DNA from: an uncultured Bacilli bacterium
Lineage (GTDB): Bacteria; Bacillota_I; Bacilli_A; RF39; UBA660
Assembly: GCA_947629075.1 (NCBI GenBank)
Contig: CANRCI010000003.1
Coordinates: 1-33,186, forward strand
Direction of reading: 5' to 3'
DNA length: 33,186 bases
The notes under the pieces are model-generated. The model was not told the DNA's origin and made no database searches. It saw only the letters and a list, made by a program, of their open reading frames with translations. The number at the start of each line of letters is the position of its first letter. Positions within the stretch are counted from its first letter, which is position 1. Made by a program: the position numbers and the translations under genes. This document shows positions 1 to 9,028 of this stretch, piece by piece.

Positions 1-2596
1 GTTTAACAATAAAGTTCATGTATTTACCTAAATCATTTTCAAAAACTACTTCTTTAACATTTAATTCTTCTTTAATTAAATCAGTTAAATCTTTAATTAG
101 AGGTTCATTTTTACCATCTAAAATAATTTCACTAATTGGTTGTCTTACTTTTATTTTTACTTCTTCTCTCGCATTTCTTCCTAGAGAAATTAAGTCTCTT
201 ACTAAGTCCATACGCATTTCTATTTTTTCATTAAATTTAGTCTCGTCACATTCAGGATAAGTTGCTAAATGGACACTTTCTTCACCCGTTAAATTAGTAT
301 ATATTTCTTCAACTGTAAATGGTGAGATTGGAGCGATTAATTTACAAAGTCCAATTAAAACTTCATAAGTAGTTTGGTAAACGGCTTTTTTATTATTATC
401 TAATTTACTAGCCCAAAATCTTCTTCGATTACGTCTTATGTACCAGTTAGATAAATCTTCATTTAAAAAGTTATTTAAAGCTTTACAAACTTTGTTTAAA
501 TCGTACTCGTCCATCGCTTTAGTAACATATTGAACTAACTTATTATACTTAGATAGTAACCATTTATCTATTTCTTCTAAATCTTGATAATCTACATGGA
601 ATTCTTTTGGATCTAAATTATCCGTATTGGCATATAGTTGAAAGAAAGTATAAGTATTTTTTAAAGTGCTGAAGAATTTAGAATTAACTTCTTTGATACC
701 TTCTTCGTCAAATTTTAAAGGTGTCCATACTGGCGACGCATTTAACATATAAAATCTAGTCGCATCAGCTCCATATTTTTCTAAAATACCAAATGGTTCC
801 ACTGCATTACCTTTACTTTTATGCATTTTTTGACCATATTTATCAAGGATTAAGTCATTAACTAAAACGTTTTTATATGGTGAACATCCCATAACAAATG
901 TAGAAATAACTAACAATGAATAGAACCAACCTCTCGTTTGGTCAATTCCTTCAGATATGAAATCAGCTGGAAATTGATTTTCAAATAATTCTTTATTTTC
1001 AAAAGGATAATGGTATTGAGCAAAAGGCATTGCACCTGAATCAAACCAACAATCTAGTACATCAGGAATACGCGTCATAGTTTTACCACACTTTGGACAT
1101 TTCAAATGAATTTCATCGATATATGGTTTATGTAAATCGAAATCATCTCCGATTTCTTCAATAGCCATTTCTTTTAACTCTTTGATTGATCCGACCATAT
1201 GAGTATGACCACATTCACATTTCCAATAAGGAATTGGACTTCCCCAATATCTACTACGTGAAACGTTCCAATCACGTGCATTAGCTAACCAATTGGCAAA
1301 TCTTTTTTCTCCGACATAAGATGGATACCAATTAACTTTTGAGTTAGCTTCAACTAATTTATCAGTCATTTCACTAACTTTTATATAGTAACTTGGCATT
1401 GAATAATAGATAAGAGGTGTATCACAACGCCAACAATGAGGATATTCGTGATATATCTTTTGGCGTTTAAATAACTTGTCATTCTCTTTCAAGTAAGCAA
1501 CTACTTCTTCATTGACATCGTGAACAAATTTTCCTTTCCATAATCCACCTGTATAACATCCATCTTTTCCAACTGGATTTAAAGATGGTAAGTCATATTT
1601 TTTACCGACTAAGGCATCATCAGCACCAAAGAATGGCGCAATATGAACGATACCAGTACCATCTTCCATTGTTACATAGTCATCACAAGTAACATAAAAA
1701 GCTTTCTTATCTACTTCAAATGATGGAATTAACTGTTCATACTCTTGATACTCTAAATCTTTTCCTTTATAAGTTTCAAGTACTTTTACCCCATCACCTA
1801 AAACTTGATCGATTAGGGAAGTTGCTAAAATAAATTTTATTCCTTTAGATTCGACTAATGAGTATTCAGCTTCAGGATTTACACACAAGGCTACATTGGC
1901 GATTAAAGTCCATGGTGTTGTCGTCCAAACCAAGAAATAAACATCTTCATCTTTTTTCTTGAACGGAACATAAACAGTAATAGCACTATCCGTTTGATAG
2001 TTTTGAGCTACTTCGTGAGTTGCAAGACCAGTTCCACAATGTGGACAATATGGAACAACTCTAGTACCTTCATAGAACATTCCCTTTTCAAACATCTCTT
2101 TTAATATCCACCATTCGGTTTCTATATACTCATTTTTATATGTTAAATACGGATTTTCTATATCGAAAAATTGTCCCATCTTAGTAGTTAGATCAGTAAA
2201 AGCCGATTCGTTTTCGCGAACACTCTTACGACATTCTTCATTAAATTTAGCTACACCTAATTTTTCAATTTCTTTTTTAGAAGAAATACCTAATTTTTTC
2301 TCAACGTGATTTTCAATTGGTAAACCGTGAGTATCCCATCCAATTTTTCTGATAACTTTTTTACCATTCATAACGTGATATTTAGTCATTGCATCTTTTA
2401 GATTTTTGGCAACCATGTGATGTAATCCAGGAAATCCATTAGCAAATGCTGGTCCATCATAAAAGACATAAGTTTCATCATTTTTATGCATTTCAACTTG
2501 AGTATCATGCATCTTATTCATACTTCCCCATGACTTTGAGATTTCTTCTTCTACTTCACTTACTGGTCTTTTATCTAATTCCTTAAACTTTCTCAT
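1..2596 (-). CDS. ileS: Isoleucyl-tRNA synthetase, type-2 (eukaryotic-like) form, 3' end truncated by window start
   Basis: Manual minus-strand translation from ATG at 2596: MRKFKELDKRPVSEVEEEISKSWGSMNKM...FYDGPAFANGFPGLHHM...GWDTHGLPIE...DCWFDSGAMPFAQYHYPFE...DQTRGWFYSLL...GQKMHKSKGN. Absent from ORF track because it runs off the window edge. Preceded by an Ile T-box. Confidence 0.95.
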   Translation of the reverse strand, partial: MRKFKELDKRPVSEVEEEISKSWGSMNKMHDTQVEMHKNDETYVFYDGPAFANGFPGLHHMVAKNLKDAMTKYHVMNGKKVIRKIGWDTHGLPIENHVEKKLGISSKKEIEKLGVAKFNEECRKSVRENESAFTDLTTKMGQFFDIENPYLTYKNEYIETEWWILKEMFEKGMFYEGTRVVPYCPHCGTGLATHEVAQNYQTDSAITVYVPFKKKDEDVYFLVWTTTPWTLIANVALCVNPEAEYSLVESKGIKFILATSLIDQVLGDGVKVLETYKGKDLEYQEYEQLIPSFEVDKKAFYVTCDDYVTMEDGTGIVHIAPFFGADDALVGKKYDLPSLNPVGKDGCYTGGLWKGKFVHDVNEEVVAYLKENDKLFKRQKIYHEYPHCWRCDTPLIYYSMPSYYIKVSEMTDKLVEANSKVNWYPSYVGEKRFANWLANARDWNVSRSRYWGSPIPYWKCECGHTHMVGSIKELKEMAIEEIGDDFDLHKPYIDEIHLKCPKCGKTMTRIPDVLDCWFDSGAMPFAQYHYPFENKELFENQFPADFISEGIDQTRGWFYSLLVISTFVMGCSPYKNVLVNDLILDKYGQKMHKSKGNAVEPFGILEKYGADATRFYMLNASPVWTPLKFDEEGIKEVNSKFFSTLKNTYTFFQLYANTDNLDPKEFHVDYQDLEEIDKWLLSKYNKLVQYVTKAMDEYDLNKVCKALNNFLNEDLSNWYIRRNRRRFWASKLDNNKKAVYQTTYEVLIGLCKLIAPISPFTVEEIYTNLTGEESVHLATYPECDETKFNEKIEMRMDLVRDLISLGRNAREEVKIKVRQPISEIILDGKNEPLIKDLTDLIKEELNVKEVVFENDLGKYMNFIVK

Positions 2597-2635
2597 AATT
2601 ATCCTCCTTCACAATTTATGACTTATGAAAACAAA

Positions 2636-2860
2636 AAAATCACATCCATAAGGACGTGATTTACGTGGTACCACCTTAATTTGTAGATTGATCTACCTTA
2701 AAACTATAACGCATTACCGTTTCTATCTTATCCATAGAACACAACTTGAAAGTGATCTGAATAAAACCTTTTCTATCCTCTCGCACCAAGTGAGGACTCT
2801 CTTTTAGAAAATTAGTTTTACTCCGTCTTTCGCACTTGTTTTCATCTAAACTAGTTATAA
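2636..2860 (-). promoter_or_regulatory. T-box riboswitch (tRNA-Ile responsive) upstream of ileS
   Basis: Minus strand contains the conserved T-box AAGGTGGTACCACG followed by a terminator hairpin AAATCACGTCCTTATGGATGTGATTTTTTT; Stem I region AAAGAGAGTCCTCACTTGGTGCGAGAGGATAGAAAAGG and candidate specifier ATC (Ile) at 2754-2756 in TCAGATCACTTTC. Confidence 0.93.
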
Positions 2861-2892
2861 ATATAACATAAACAGATTAATTTTTCAATAAC

Positions 2893-2920
2893 AAAATAAA
2901 AAAGCTAGAAAACTAGCTTA
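2893..2920 (-). terminator. Rho-independent terminator overlapping the end of the Lys-rich protein gene
   Basis: Minus-strand AAGCTAGTTTTCTAGCTTTTTTATTT hairpin plus T-run. Confidence 0.7.
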
Positions 2921-3283
2921 TTCACCTAACTGATCAAAATAGAAATAGAAATTGTCTGATATATCTTTTTTAGCTCTTTCAGTACAATCATTCCACAATA
3001 GAACTAAATACATAAAGAAACAGAACAACAACACTATTATCAAGCAAACAAGTGCCGTCTTTCTTTTCTCATGATTCTTAGCTTTTGTTTCAGCAGCTTT
3101 CTTAGCAGCCGCACTTCTCTTAGCGTCAACTGGTTTATCAGCTTTTTTTGTAGTAGAACTTTTCTTTGCAGTTACAGCTTTGGTTGTAGTTGATTTCTTA
3201 CTAGCAGGGGTTTTAGTAGTTGTCTTCTTTGGTTTAGCAGTTCCTTTTTTGCTAGAAGTAGTTTTCTTTTTTGTTTCAGCCAC
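2918..3283 (-). CDS. Lys/Thr/Ala-rich (histone-H1-tail-like) protein with a single C-terminal transmembrane segment
   Basis: ORF 2918..3304; likely GTG start at 3283 (AAAGGAAGTGTACTATT-GTG-GCTGAAACA). About 75 residues dominated by K/T/A/S, then TALVCLIIVLLFCFFMYLVLLW TM helix and short acidic tail. Confidence 0.75.
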   Translation of the reverse strand: MAETKKKTTSSKKGTAKPKKTTTKTPASKKSTTTKAVTAKKSSTTKKADKPVDAKRSAAAKKAAETKAKNHEKRKTALVCLIIVLLFCFFMYLVLLWNDCTERAKKDISDNFYFYFDQLGE

Positions 3284-3396
3284 AATAGTACACTTCCTTT
3301 CCAACTATCACTTTATTATATAAATATAATATCACATTTCGACATTTTTTTACAATATTATTTTTATAAATGTGTAAATATATAGATGGTGATGAT

Positions 3397-3894
3397 ATGT
3401 ATTATTTAAAAATATATTTTTTCTATTCGATATTAGGACACTTAGTTGAGAGTATTGTCAACCCAAAAGTACCTAGTGGTATTCTCTACGGATATTGGAG
3501 TCCAATATATGGAATTGGAGTAATGTTAATTCTTTTAATCTATCACATGATCAGAAAAAGAACCCTATCTAGACAAAAGAGAATTGTTTATCTCTTCATT
3601 CTAGCGGCAGTCATCATTTCTTCAATCGAAGCTATAGGTGGAGAATTAATTGAACTATTCTGTGGCCGTGTATTTTGGAACTATGAAAATCAACTATTTC
3701 ATTTCGGTAAATATACATCGTTAAGAATGGGAATAATCTGGGGTATTTCTAGTGTCTTGTTAGTATACGTTATCCACCCATTTCTAAAACCGTTAATCAG
3801 AAAAATCCCGGATACTTTAATTGTCGTTTTAGCTTCTCTATTAGTTGTCGATTTTCTAATAACAATTCTCCATTTAAAAGGTTTAATATTATAA
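3397..3894 (+). CDS. Putative ABC-transporter type IV / CmpB-like multi-TM membrane protein
   Basis: ORF 3370..3894; start MYYLKIYFFYSILGHLVES at 3397 with upstream GGTGATG. Multi-TM with motif LYGYWSPIYGIGV and IEAIGGELIE...WNYENQ characteristic of this family. Confidence 0.6.
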   Translation: MYYLKIYFFYSILGHLVESIVNPKVPSGILYGYWSPIYGIGVMLILLIYHMIRKRTLSRQKRIVYLFILAAVIISSIEAIGGELIELFCGRVFWNYENQLFHFGKYTSLRMGIIWGISSVLLVYVIHPFLKPLIRKIPDTLIVVLASLLVVDFLITILHLKGLIL

Positions 3895-3925
3895 AAAGAA
3901 GCATCTTAAAATGCTTCTTCAAATA
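3893..3925. terminator. Bidirectional terminator between convergent genes
   Basis: Inverted repeat AAGAAGCATCTTAAAATGCTTCTTC between convergent ORFs ending at 3894 (+) and 3906 (-). Confidence 0.65.
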
Positions 3926-5051
3926 TCTTTTTAATATCTTCTTTGGTTACATCTCTTGGATTACCAGGAGTACAAGGATCGTTTAACGCTTTTTCACTCA
4001 ACATATCGATATCGTCTCTATTACCACCAATTTCTGAGATGTGTTGTGGAATATCTAATCTAATCGCCAAATCTCTTACTTTTGCTACGACGTTGTCGAT
4101 AACTTCATCATCAGTACCGGAAATATCAGCTCCAAAAAGTTTTCCCATTACCTTAAACTTACCGACACAAGATGGACCATTAAATTTCATGACGTATGGA
4201 AGAAGTAAAGCATTAGCTACTCCGTGAGGTGTATCGTACACTGCCCCTAATTGATGAGCCATAGAGTGAACAATTCCTAAACCGACATTGCTAAATCCCA
4301 TACCAGCAATGTATTGGGCAACTCCCATATTCTCAAGTGCGTCTTCATCTTTGTTACAAGCTTTTTCCAAGTTATCATAAATCATTTTCATCGCTTGGAT
4401 GTGGAACATATCAGTCATACTCCAAGCTGCTTTAGTGATGTATCCTTCAATCGCATGCGTTAATGCATCTAGTCCAGTTGATGCTGCAACACTTCGTGGC
4501 AATGTTGCCATTAAATCAGTATCGATAATGGCTAAAACAGGAATGTCATTAGGATCGACACAAACCATCTTAACAACTTTTTCTTCATCAGTAATAACAT
4601 AGTTAATAGTAACTTCTGCAGCTGTTCCATGAGTAGTTGGAAGAGCTATCAACGGAAGAGCTTTATTTTTAGTATCAGCTACTCCTACTAAACTTACTAC
4701 ATCATTAAATTCCGGATTAGTCTTAATAATACTTATAGCTTTAGCAGTATCAATTACACTACCACCACCAACCGCAATGATGTAATCAGCCTCTATATCT
4801 TCGCAAAGCTTCAACCCTTCTTTAACATTGCTAACTGTTGGATTAGGTTTAACATTTGTAAATAATTCATACTTGATATCATTTTCGTCTAAAACGTCTA
4901 AAACCATTTTAGTAACGCCACAATTCATTAGACTTTCATCACTTACTAATAACGCTTTTTTATAATGTCTTTTATTTATTTCTTCAGGTAATATACTTCT
5001 CGCATTCTTACCAAAGTAAGAAGTTTCATTCAATATAATTCTATTTGCCAT
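3906..5051 (-). CDS. fucO: Iron-containing alcohol dehydrogenase, lactaldehyde reductase (FucO)-like
   Basis: 381 aa; GGGSVIDTAKA, HGTAAEVTINYVITDEEK, GLDALTHAIEGYITKAAW, AGMGFSNVGLGIVHSMAHQLGAVYDTPHGVANALLLP motifs match the FucO group. Confidence 0.85.
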   Translation of the reverse strand: MANRIILNETSYFGKNARSILPEEINKRHYKKALLVSDESLMNCGVTKMVLDVLDENDIKYELFTNVKPNPTVSNVKEGLKLCEDIEADYIIAVGGGSVIDTAKAISIIKTNPEFNDVVSLVGVADTKNKALPLIALPTTHGTAAEVTINYVITDEEKVVKMVCVDPNDIPVLAIIDTDLMATLPRSVAASTGLDALTHAIEGYITKAAWSMTDMFHIQAMKMIYDNLEKACNKDEDALENMGVAQYIAGMGFSNVGLGIVHSMAHQLGAVYDTPHGVANALLLPYVMKFNGPSCVGKFKVMGKLFGADISGTDDEVIDNVVAKVRDLAIRLDIPQHISEIGGNRDDIDMLSEKALNDPCTPGNPRDVTKEDIKKIFEEAF

Positions 5052-5071
5052 ATCTTTTCTCCTCTATCTCA

Positions 5072-6508
5072 TTATTTATAAACATCTTTTAAAACAGTCG
5101 TCTTGATTGTCGACATATCTTCAAGTGTCTTTGACACTCCTTCAGTTGAAAATCCAGAATACTTCCATCCACCGAAAGGCATTTCATGAGAACGATACAT
5201 CGGACTTCCATTGATAACGACTGTACCACAATCTAGATATTTGCTAATTTTAAATGCCGTTTTAATATTTTTAGTAAAAACTGAAGCTCCCAAACCGTAA
5301 GGTGAAGAATTGACTATCTCGATGGCATCAATCGTATTTTTAAATGTTATTACTGGAAAGATCGGTCCATTTATCTCCAATGTTGAAAGAATTCTTTTGT
5401 CATCGGTAAAATCAGTTATTACTGTCGGTTCATAAAAATTCTTTCTTCTCTTTCCACCACACATTACGACAGCACCATTATCTACTAATTTCTTGACTTG
5501 TTTTTCTACTTTAATGGCATTTTTTTCGTCTATTAGACATGTCATATCAGTATCGTTTTCAAATGGTGAAGCAATCTTTAGTTTGTCTATTTCTCTAATT
5601 AGACGATTCAAAAATTCAGATTTAATGCTCTCATGAACTAAAATTCTTTTACAAGCCGTAGCTGATTGACCAGAATTGATTATTCTACTCTTTATTATCT
5701 CATCAACTGCTAAATTGATATCCGCATCACTGCAGACAATCGCAGCATTATTACCACCTAATTCGAGATGAACTTTAGTTAAATTGTTACTAGCTTGTTG
5801 CATCACTTTCATACCAGTTACGGTTGAACCCGAAAAAGTGATTAAATTTATATCTGGATGACTAGCCAAAGCTTTACCACTAACCTCTCCAGTTCCGTGG
5901 ATCAGTTGGATAACACTAGTCTCAACTCCAGCACTTCTAAGTAAATAAACTAATTTTGTAATAGTAAGTGGAACTCGGTGTGACGGTTTAACAATAACCG
6001 TATTTCCCATTATTAAAGCAGCTGGAATCTTGTGAGCAAAAGTTAAAATTGGACAATCAGATGGTAAAATAGCAGCGACAATTCCAAGGGGATAACGACT
6101 AGTTATTTCTAACGTATTATTAGATTTAGTACTTATGCCACTAGGTATACTATCTTCATACATATGACGACTTTTTTCCACAAAAGCTGTGGAAATTTCT
6201 ATTAAGGCATCGAACTCCTCACGTGCTTCACGAATTGGTTTACCACTCTCTCTTATATAAAGTCTCACTAACTCTTCTTTTCTCTTAATGACCAAATTTT
6301 TAAATTTAATTAGGATGTCTCCTCGTTCATAAATCGTTTTATTACGCCATCCATCAAGTGCTTGATAGGCATTGCTAACAGCTTCGTTAACATCATCAAA
6401 ATTTGAGTTAGGGATTCTATCGATTAACAAATTTTTATAGGGATTTATTACTTCAATAGTATCTTTACTATACGAATCCTTCCATTCGTTACCAATTAAA
6501 TTCTTCAT
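5072..6508 (-). CDS. Aldehyde dehydrogenase superfamily protein with atypical active site (catalytic Cys absent)
   Basis: 478 aa ALDH fold motifs: GNTVIVKPS, ITFSGSTVTG, HLELGGNNAAIV, MPFGGWKYSGFSTEG; but GQSATACKR and LPSDCP replace the usual GQxCxxxxR and PxNxP. Confidence 0.85.
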   Translation of the reverse strand: MKNLIGNEWKDSYSKDTIEVINPYKNLLIDRIPNSNFDDVNEAVSNAYQALDGWRNKTIYERGDILIKFKNLVIKRKEELVRLYIRESGKPIREAREEFDALIEISTAFVEKSRHMYEDSIPSGISTKSNNTLEITSRYPLGIVAAILPSDCPILTFAHKIPAALIMGNTVIVKPSHRVPLTITKLVYLLRSAGVETSVIQLIHGTGEVSGKALASHPDINLITFSGSTVTGMKVMQQASNNLTKVHLELGGNNAAIVCSDADINLAVDEIIKSRIINSGQSATACKRILVHESIKSEFLNRLIREIDKLKIASPFENDTDMTCLIDEKNAIKVEKQVKKLVDNGAVVMCGGKRRKNFYEPTVITDFTDDKRILSTLEINGPIFPVITFKNTIDAIEIVNSSPYGLGASVFTKNIKTAFKISKYLDCGTVVINGSPMYRSHEMPFGGWKYSGFSTEGVSKTLEDMSTIKTTVLKDVYK

Positions 6509-6554
6509 TATATCGCCCCTTTATTCTAATAATTATTATAACATTATTAATAAG

Positions 6555-6586
6555 AAAAAAAAAGAATGTATTGATACATTCTTATA
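6555..6586 (-). terminator. Terminator after the DUF4272-containing gene
   Basis: Minus strand AAGAATGTATCAATACATTCTTTTTTTTTC. Confidence 0.8.
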
Positions 6587-6589
6587 TTT

Positions 6590-9028
6590 TTATGTACTCA
6601 AATCTACGTTATCCCACTCTTCATCTAGTATTAACCAATTGAGAGCGCGATGACGTTCTAAGACGATTTCAGAATTGATTATATCACTGATATCTTTAGA
6701 ATTAATTCTAGAATCGATACAATACCAATCATAACGATAAGTTAAATCAGCCAGATCTAGTATTTCATTTATATCACGAGGAGTACATTTAGTAATGAAT
6801 TCACTATAATTCTTGTTGGAAGATATTATTGATGTAAGAGCTTGAGAATCGACTACATCATGAGGATAAGGAATTCTATCAACTAAATTCAAACTCCATA
6901 AAAGGATCAATAATCCTTCGAATTGCCATGATATCTGTACAGCTAAAGATTTATCCATCGTATCGAATAACCTTTTTTCATTAGGAGTTAGATATGCTGT
7001 AACACGGTATGTTGCTAGTAACTTATTAAAGAACTTTTTAGAATCTTTAAGTTGTTTTTTCTTTTTTAAACGAATGACATCACAAGCAAAATTACAACTC
7101 AAACACAACGCAATGGCACGCTTAGCTACTTCATCAACCGTTCGCTTATGACAACTGTAACTACTTTCAATTAGTGGTAATTCCTCTAGATAAGATATTC
7201 CTTGTGATTTAAGTATCTCAATACTGTTTAGTTTTCTCTTTAAGGCTTCTTTAAACGATTCATCACTTTCAATTAAACTTACAGTAGCAAGAGCGTAATC
7301 AGCATAAGCAAGATTCATATTACTCAAAACGGAAGATACAGCAATTAAGTATCCTTCAATGTAAGAGACTTTATATATTCGCTCATTATCTAAGACATAA
7401 GTCCTAATAGTACGATCGTTTAACGTCTTTTCATTATAACTCTTTATACCCGTCTGGGAAGAGATAACATTTTTACTCATCCAATCATTTACTTTAATTT
7501 CGTATTCATTATTATTAACACATCTAAAGATAAATACACGATAATTGATATCATCTTTTTCTAAAACATCGAAAACATTGAATTCTCGATCGATTTTAGA
7601 ATCGTTTTCTTTTGGAAAATTAAATTTAAAAATTGGACAGTTCTCAATTATGTGATAGAAAACTTTTACATCACTACTACTAATTTTATTGTAATCTTGT
7701 TCGTGAGTATCGATTATTTCATCTTTTTTATCTTTCTTAGATTTGGTCTTTTTTTTCTTTTTGGCTTCTTTTTCCTCTTCATCAAAAGTTGTAATTTCTG
7801 GATTGACATCTATTTTTACTGGTTTAGGTTTTGACATATCTAAAACATCAGCAATATCCATTTGCATCTTCAGAAGAGAGTCTTCCTCTAACTCTGGTTT
7901 TGGTGTATCATCAACAATATTTATAATTGGTTCCTCTACTTCTTCAATAACCGATATTTTTTCCTCAACTGGTTTGAATTCAGAAGATCCATCTATATTT
8001 TTAAAATCTAATTTATAAGGGAAAATGTCATAATCAGATAGATCGTTTTCAATCTTACCATCGATTAAGTCAAATATTTCCACAAAGATCATCTGTAGAG
8101 TATGTTCATCGAGATTATCTTTACTCAAATCGATTAAAAGGTAATTGTCATCAACCCTAGTAAGAATCAAATCTTTTTTATTAAATGGTAGATTACCATG
8201 GTCCATGATCGATAGATTAGCCAAATTAGAACTGATACAATTCTTAACACGATTTGCTAAATTATACGATTTTTCAATAATTCTTAAATCGCTATTGAGA
8301 ATCTCAAAATATATTTCATCATTAATAATTGATAGATGAGCATCTTTATATTCATATTTAAAATAGAATTTTGGAACTTTAATATTTCGATAACTACTTT
8401 CCTGTTCAATCATTTTTTGAGCAGTATTTTTAACAATTTCTGGTTTAGCTTTAGTATCTATCACTGTCTTTTTCTCTGGTATTTCTTCAGTTGGAATATC
8501 GATTTTAGTTTTCTGTGGTGGATTGACTGGCTTAAATACTTGTAGCGAATTTAAAATTTCATTCATAATTATTACATTTTTATCTTTTCGCAACTGTTTT
8601 GCATTAAATACTCTATCTGCCGTATCTAAGTTAATGGTGAAGTTAATAATCATACCATTTATTAAAACGAAGGACTGTAATAATTTCTTAAAATCTTTTT
8701 CTAATACTACTTGTTTTACATCTAATTCTTTAATTAAATAATCTTCATCAAAGATGACTTTAACATCATCTGGTAATCGCTTGATATTAGCGTGATAATT
8801 TGAATCAAAATTCTTATCACTGGCAAAACCAACAAACATAATACTTAAGGTTGTAAGGTTGTCGATGTTGAACAAATATAATGTATTACTGTTGATATTT
8901 AATTTTTTATATTCACTTCTTTTTACTTGAATCCATTTTGGTGATGCTTTGAACTTAAATCCAATATTTTTAGATCTAATATCAACGTATACTTCTTTTT
9001 CTTCTTTCTTTCTATTCATAGCTATCAC
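6590..9028 (-). CDS. Large multidomain protein of unknown function with C-terminal DUF4272-like domain
   Basis: 812 aa; C-terminus ...SWQFEGLLILLWSLNLVDRIPYPHDVVD...INEILDLADLTYRYDWYCIDSRI...VLERHRALNWLILDEEWDNVDLST resembles DUF4272; basic/acidic low-complexity linkers separate upstream alpha/beta regions. A start a few codons downstream (MNRKKEEK, 9019) is possible. Confidence 0.8.
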   Translation of the reverse strand: MIAMNRKKEEKEVYVDIRSKNIGFKFKASPKWIQVKRSEYKKLNINSNTLYLFNIDNLTTLSIMFVGFASDKNFDSNYHANIKRLPDDVKVIFDEDYLIKELDVKQVVLEKDFKKLLQSFVLINGMIINFTINLDTADRVFNAKQLRKDKNVIIMNEILNSLQVFKPVNPPQKTKIDIPTEEIPEKKTVIDTKAKPEIVKNTAQKMIEQESSYRNIKVPKFYFKYEYKDAHLSIINDEIYFEILNSDLRIIEKSYNLANRVKNCISSNLANLSIMDHGNLPFNKKDLILTRVDDNYLLIDLSKDNLDEHTLQMIFVEIFDLIDGKIENDLSDYDIFPYKLDFKNIDGSSEFKPVEEKISVIEEVEEPIINIVDDTPKPELEEDSLLKMQMDIADVLDMSKPKPVKIDVNPEITTFDEEEKEAKKKKKTKSKKDKKDEIIDTHEQDYNKISSSDVKVFYHIIENCPIFKFNFPKENDSKIDREFNVFDVLEKDDINYRVFIFRCVNNNEYEIKVNDWMSKNVISSQTGIKSYNEKTLNDRTIRTYVLDNERIYKVSYIEGYLIAVSSVLSNMNLAYADYALATVSLIESDESFKEALKRKLNSIEILKSQGISYLEELPLIESSYSCHKRTVDEVAKRAIALCLSCNFACDVIRLKKKKQLKDSKKFFNKLLATYRVTAYLTPNEKRLFDTMDKSLAVQISWQFEGLLILLWSLNLVDRIPYPHDVVDSQALTSIISSNKNYSEFITKCTPRDINEILDLADLTYRYDWYCIDSRINSKDISDIINSEIVLERHRALNWLILDEEWDNVDLST

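Noticed and set aside
18-260. Plus-strand ORF of 80 aa
   Set aside because: Antisense to the ileS reading frame; S/F-rich composition typical of AT-rich antisense translation.
3943-4602. Plus-strand ORFs 3943..4227 and 4399..4602
   Set aside because: Antisense to the well-supported fucO-like gene; no RBS or family signal.
7652-8741. Plus-strand ORFs at 7652, 7743, 8145, 8336 and 8523
   Set aside because: Antisense to the DUF4272 gene, F/I/S-rich; artefacts of Lys/Glu-rich coding on the minus strand.
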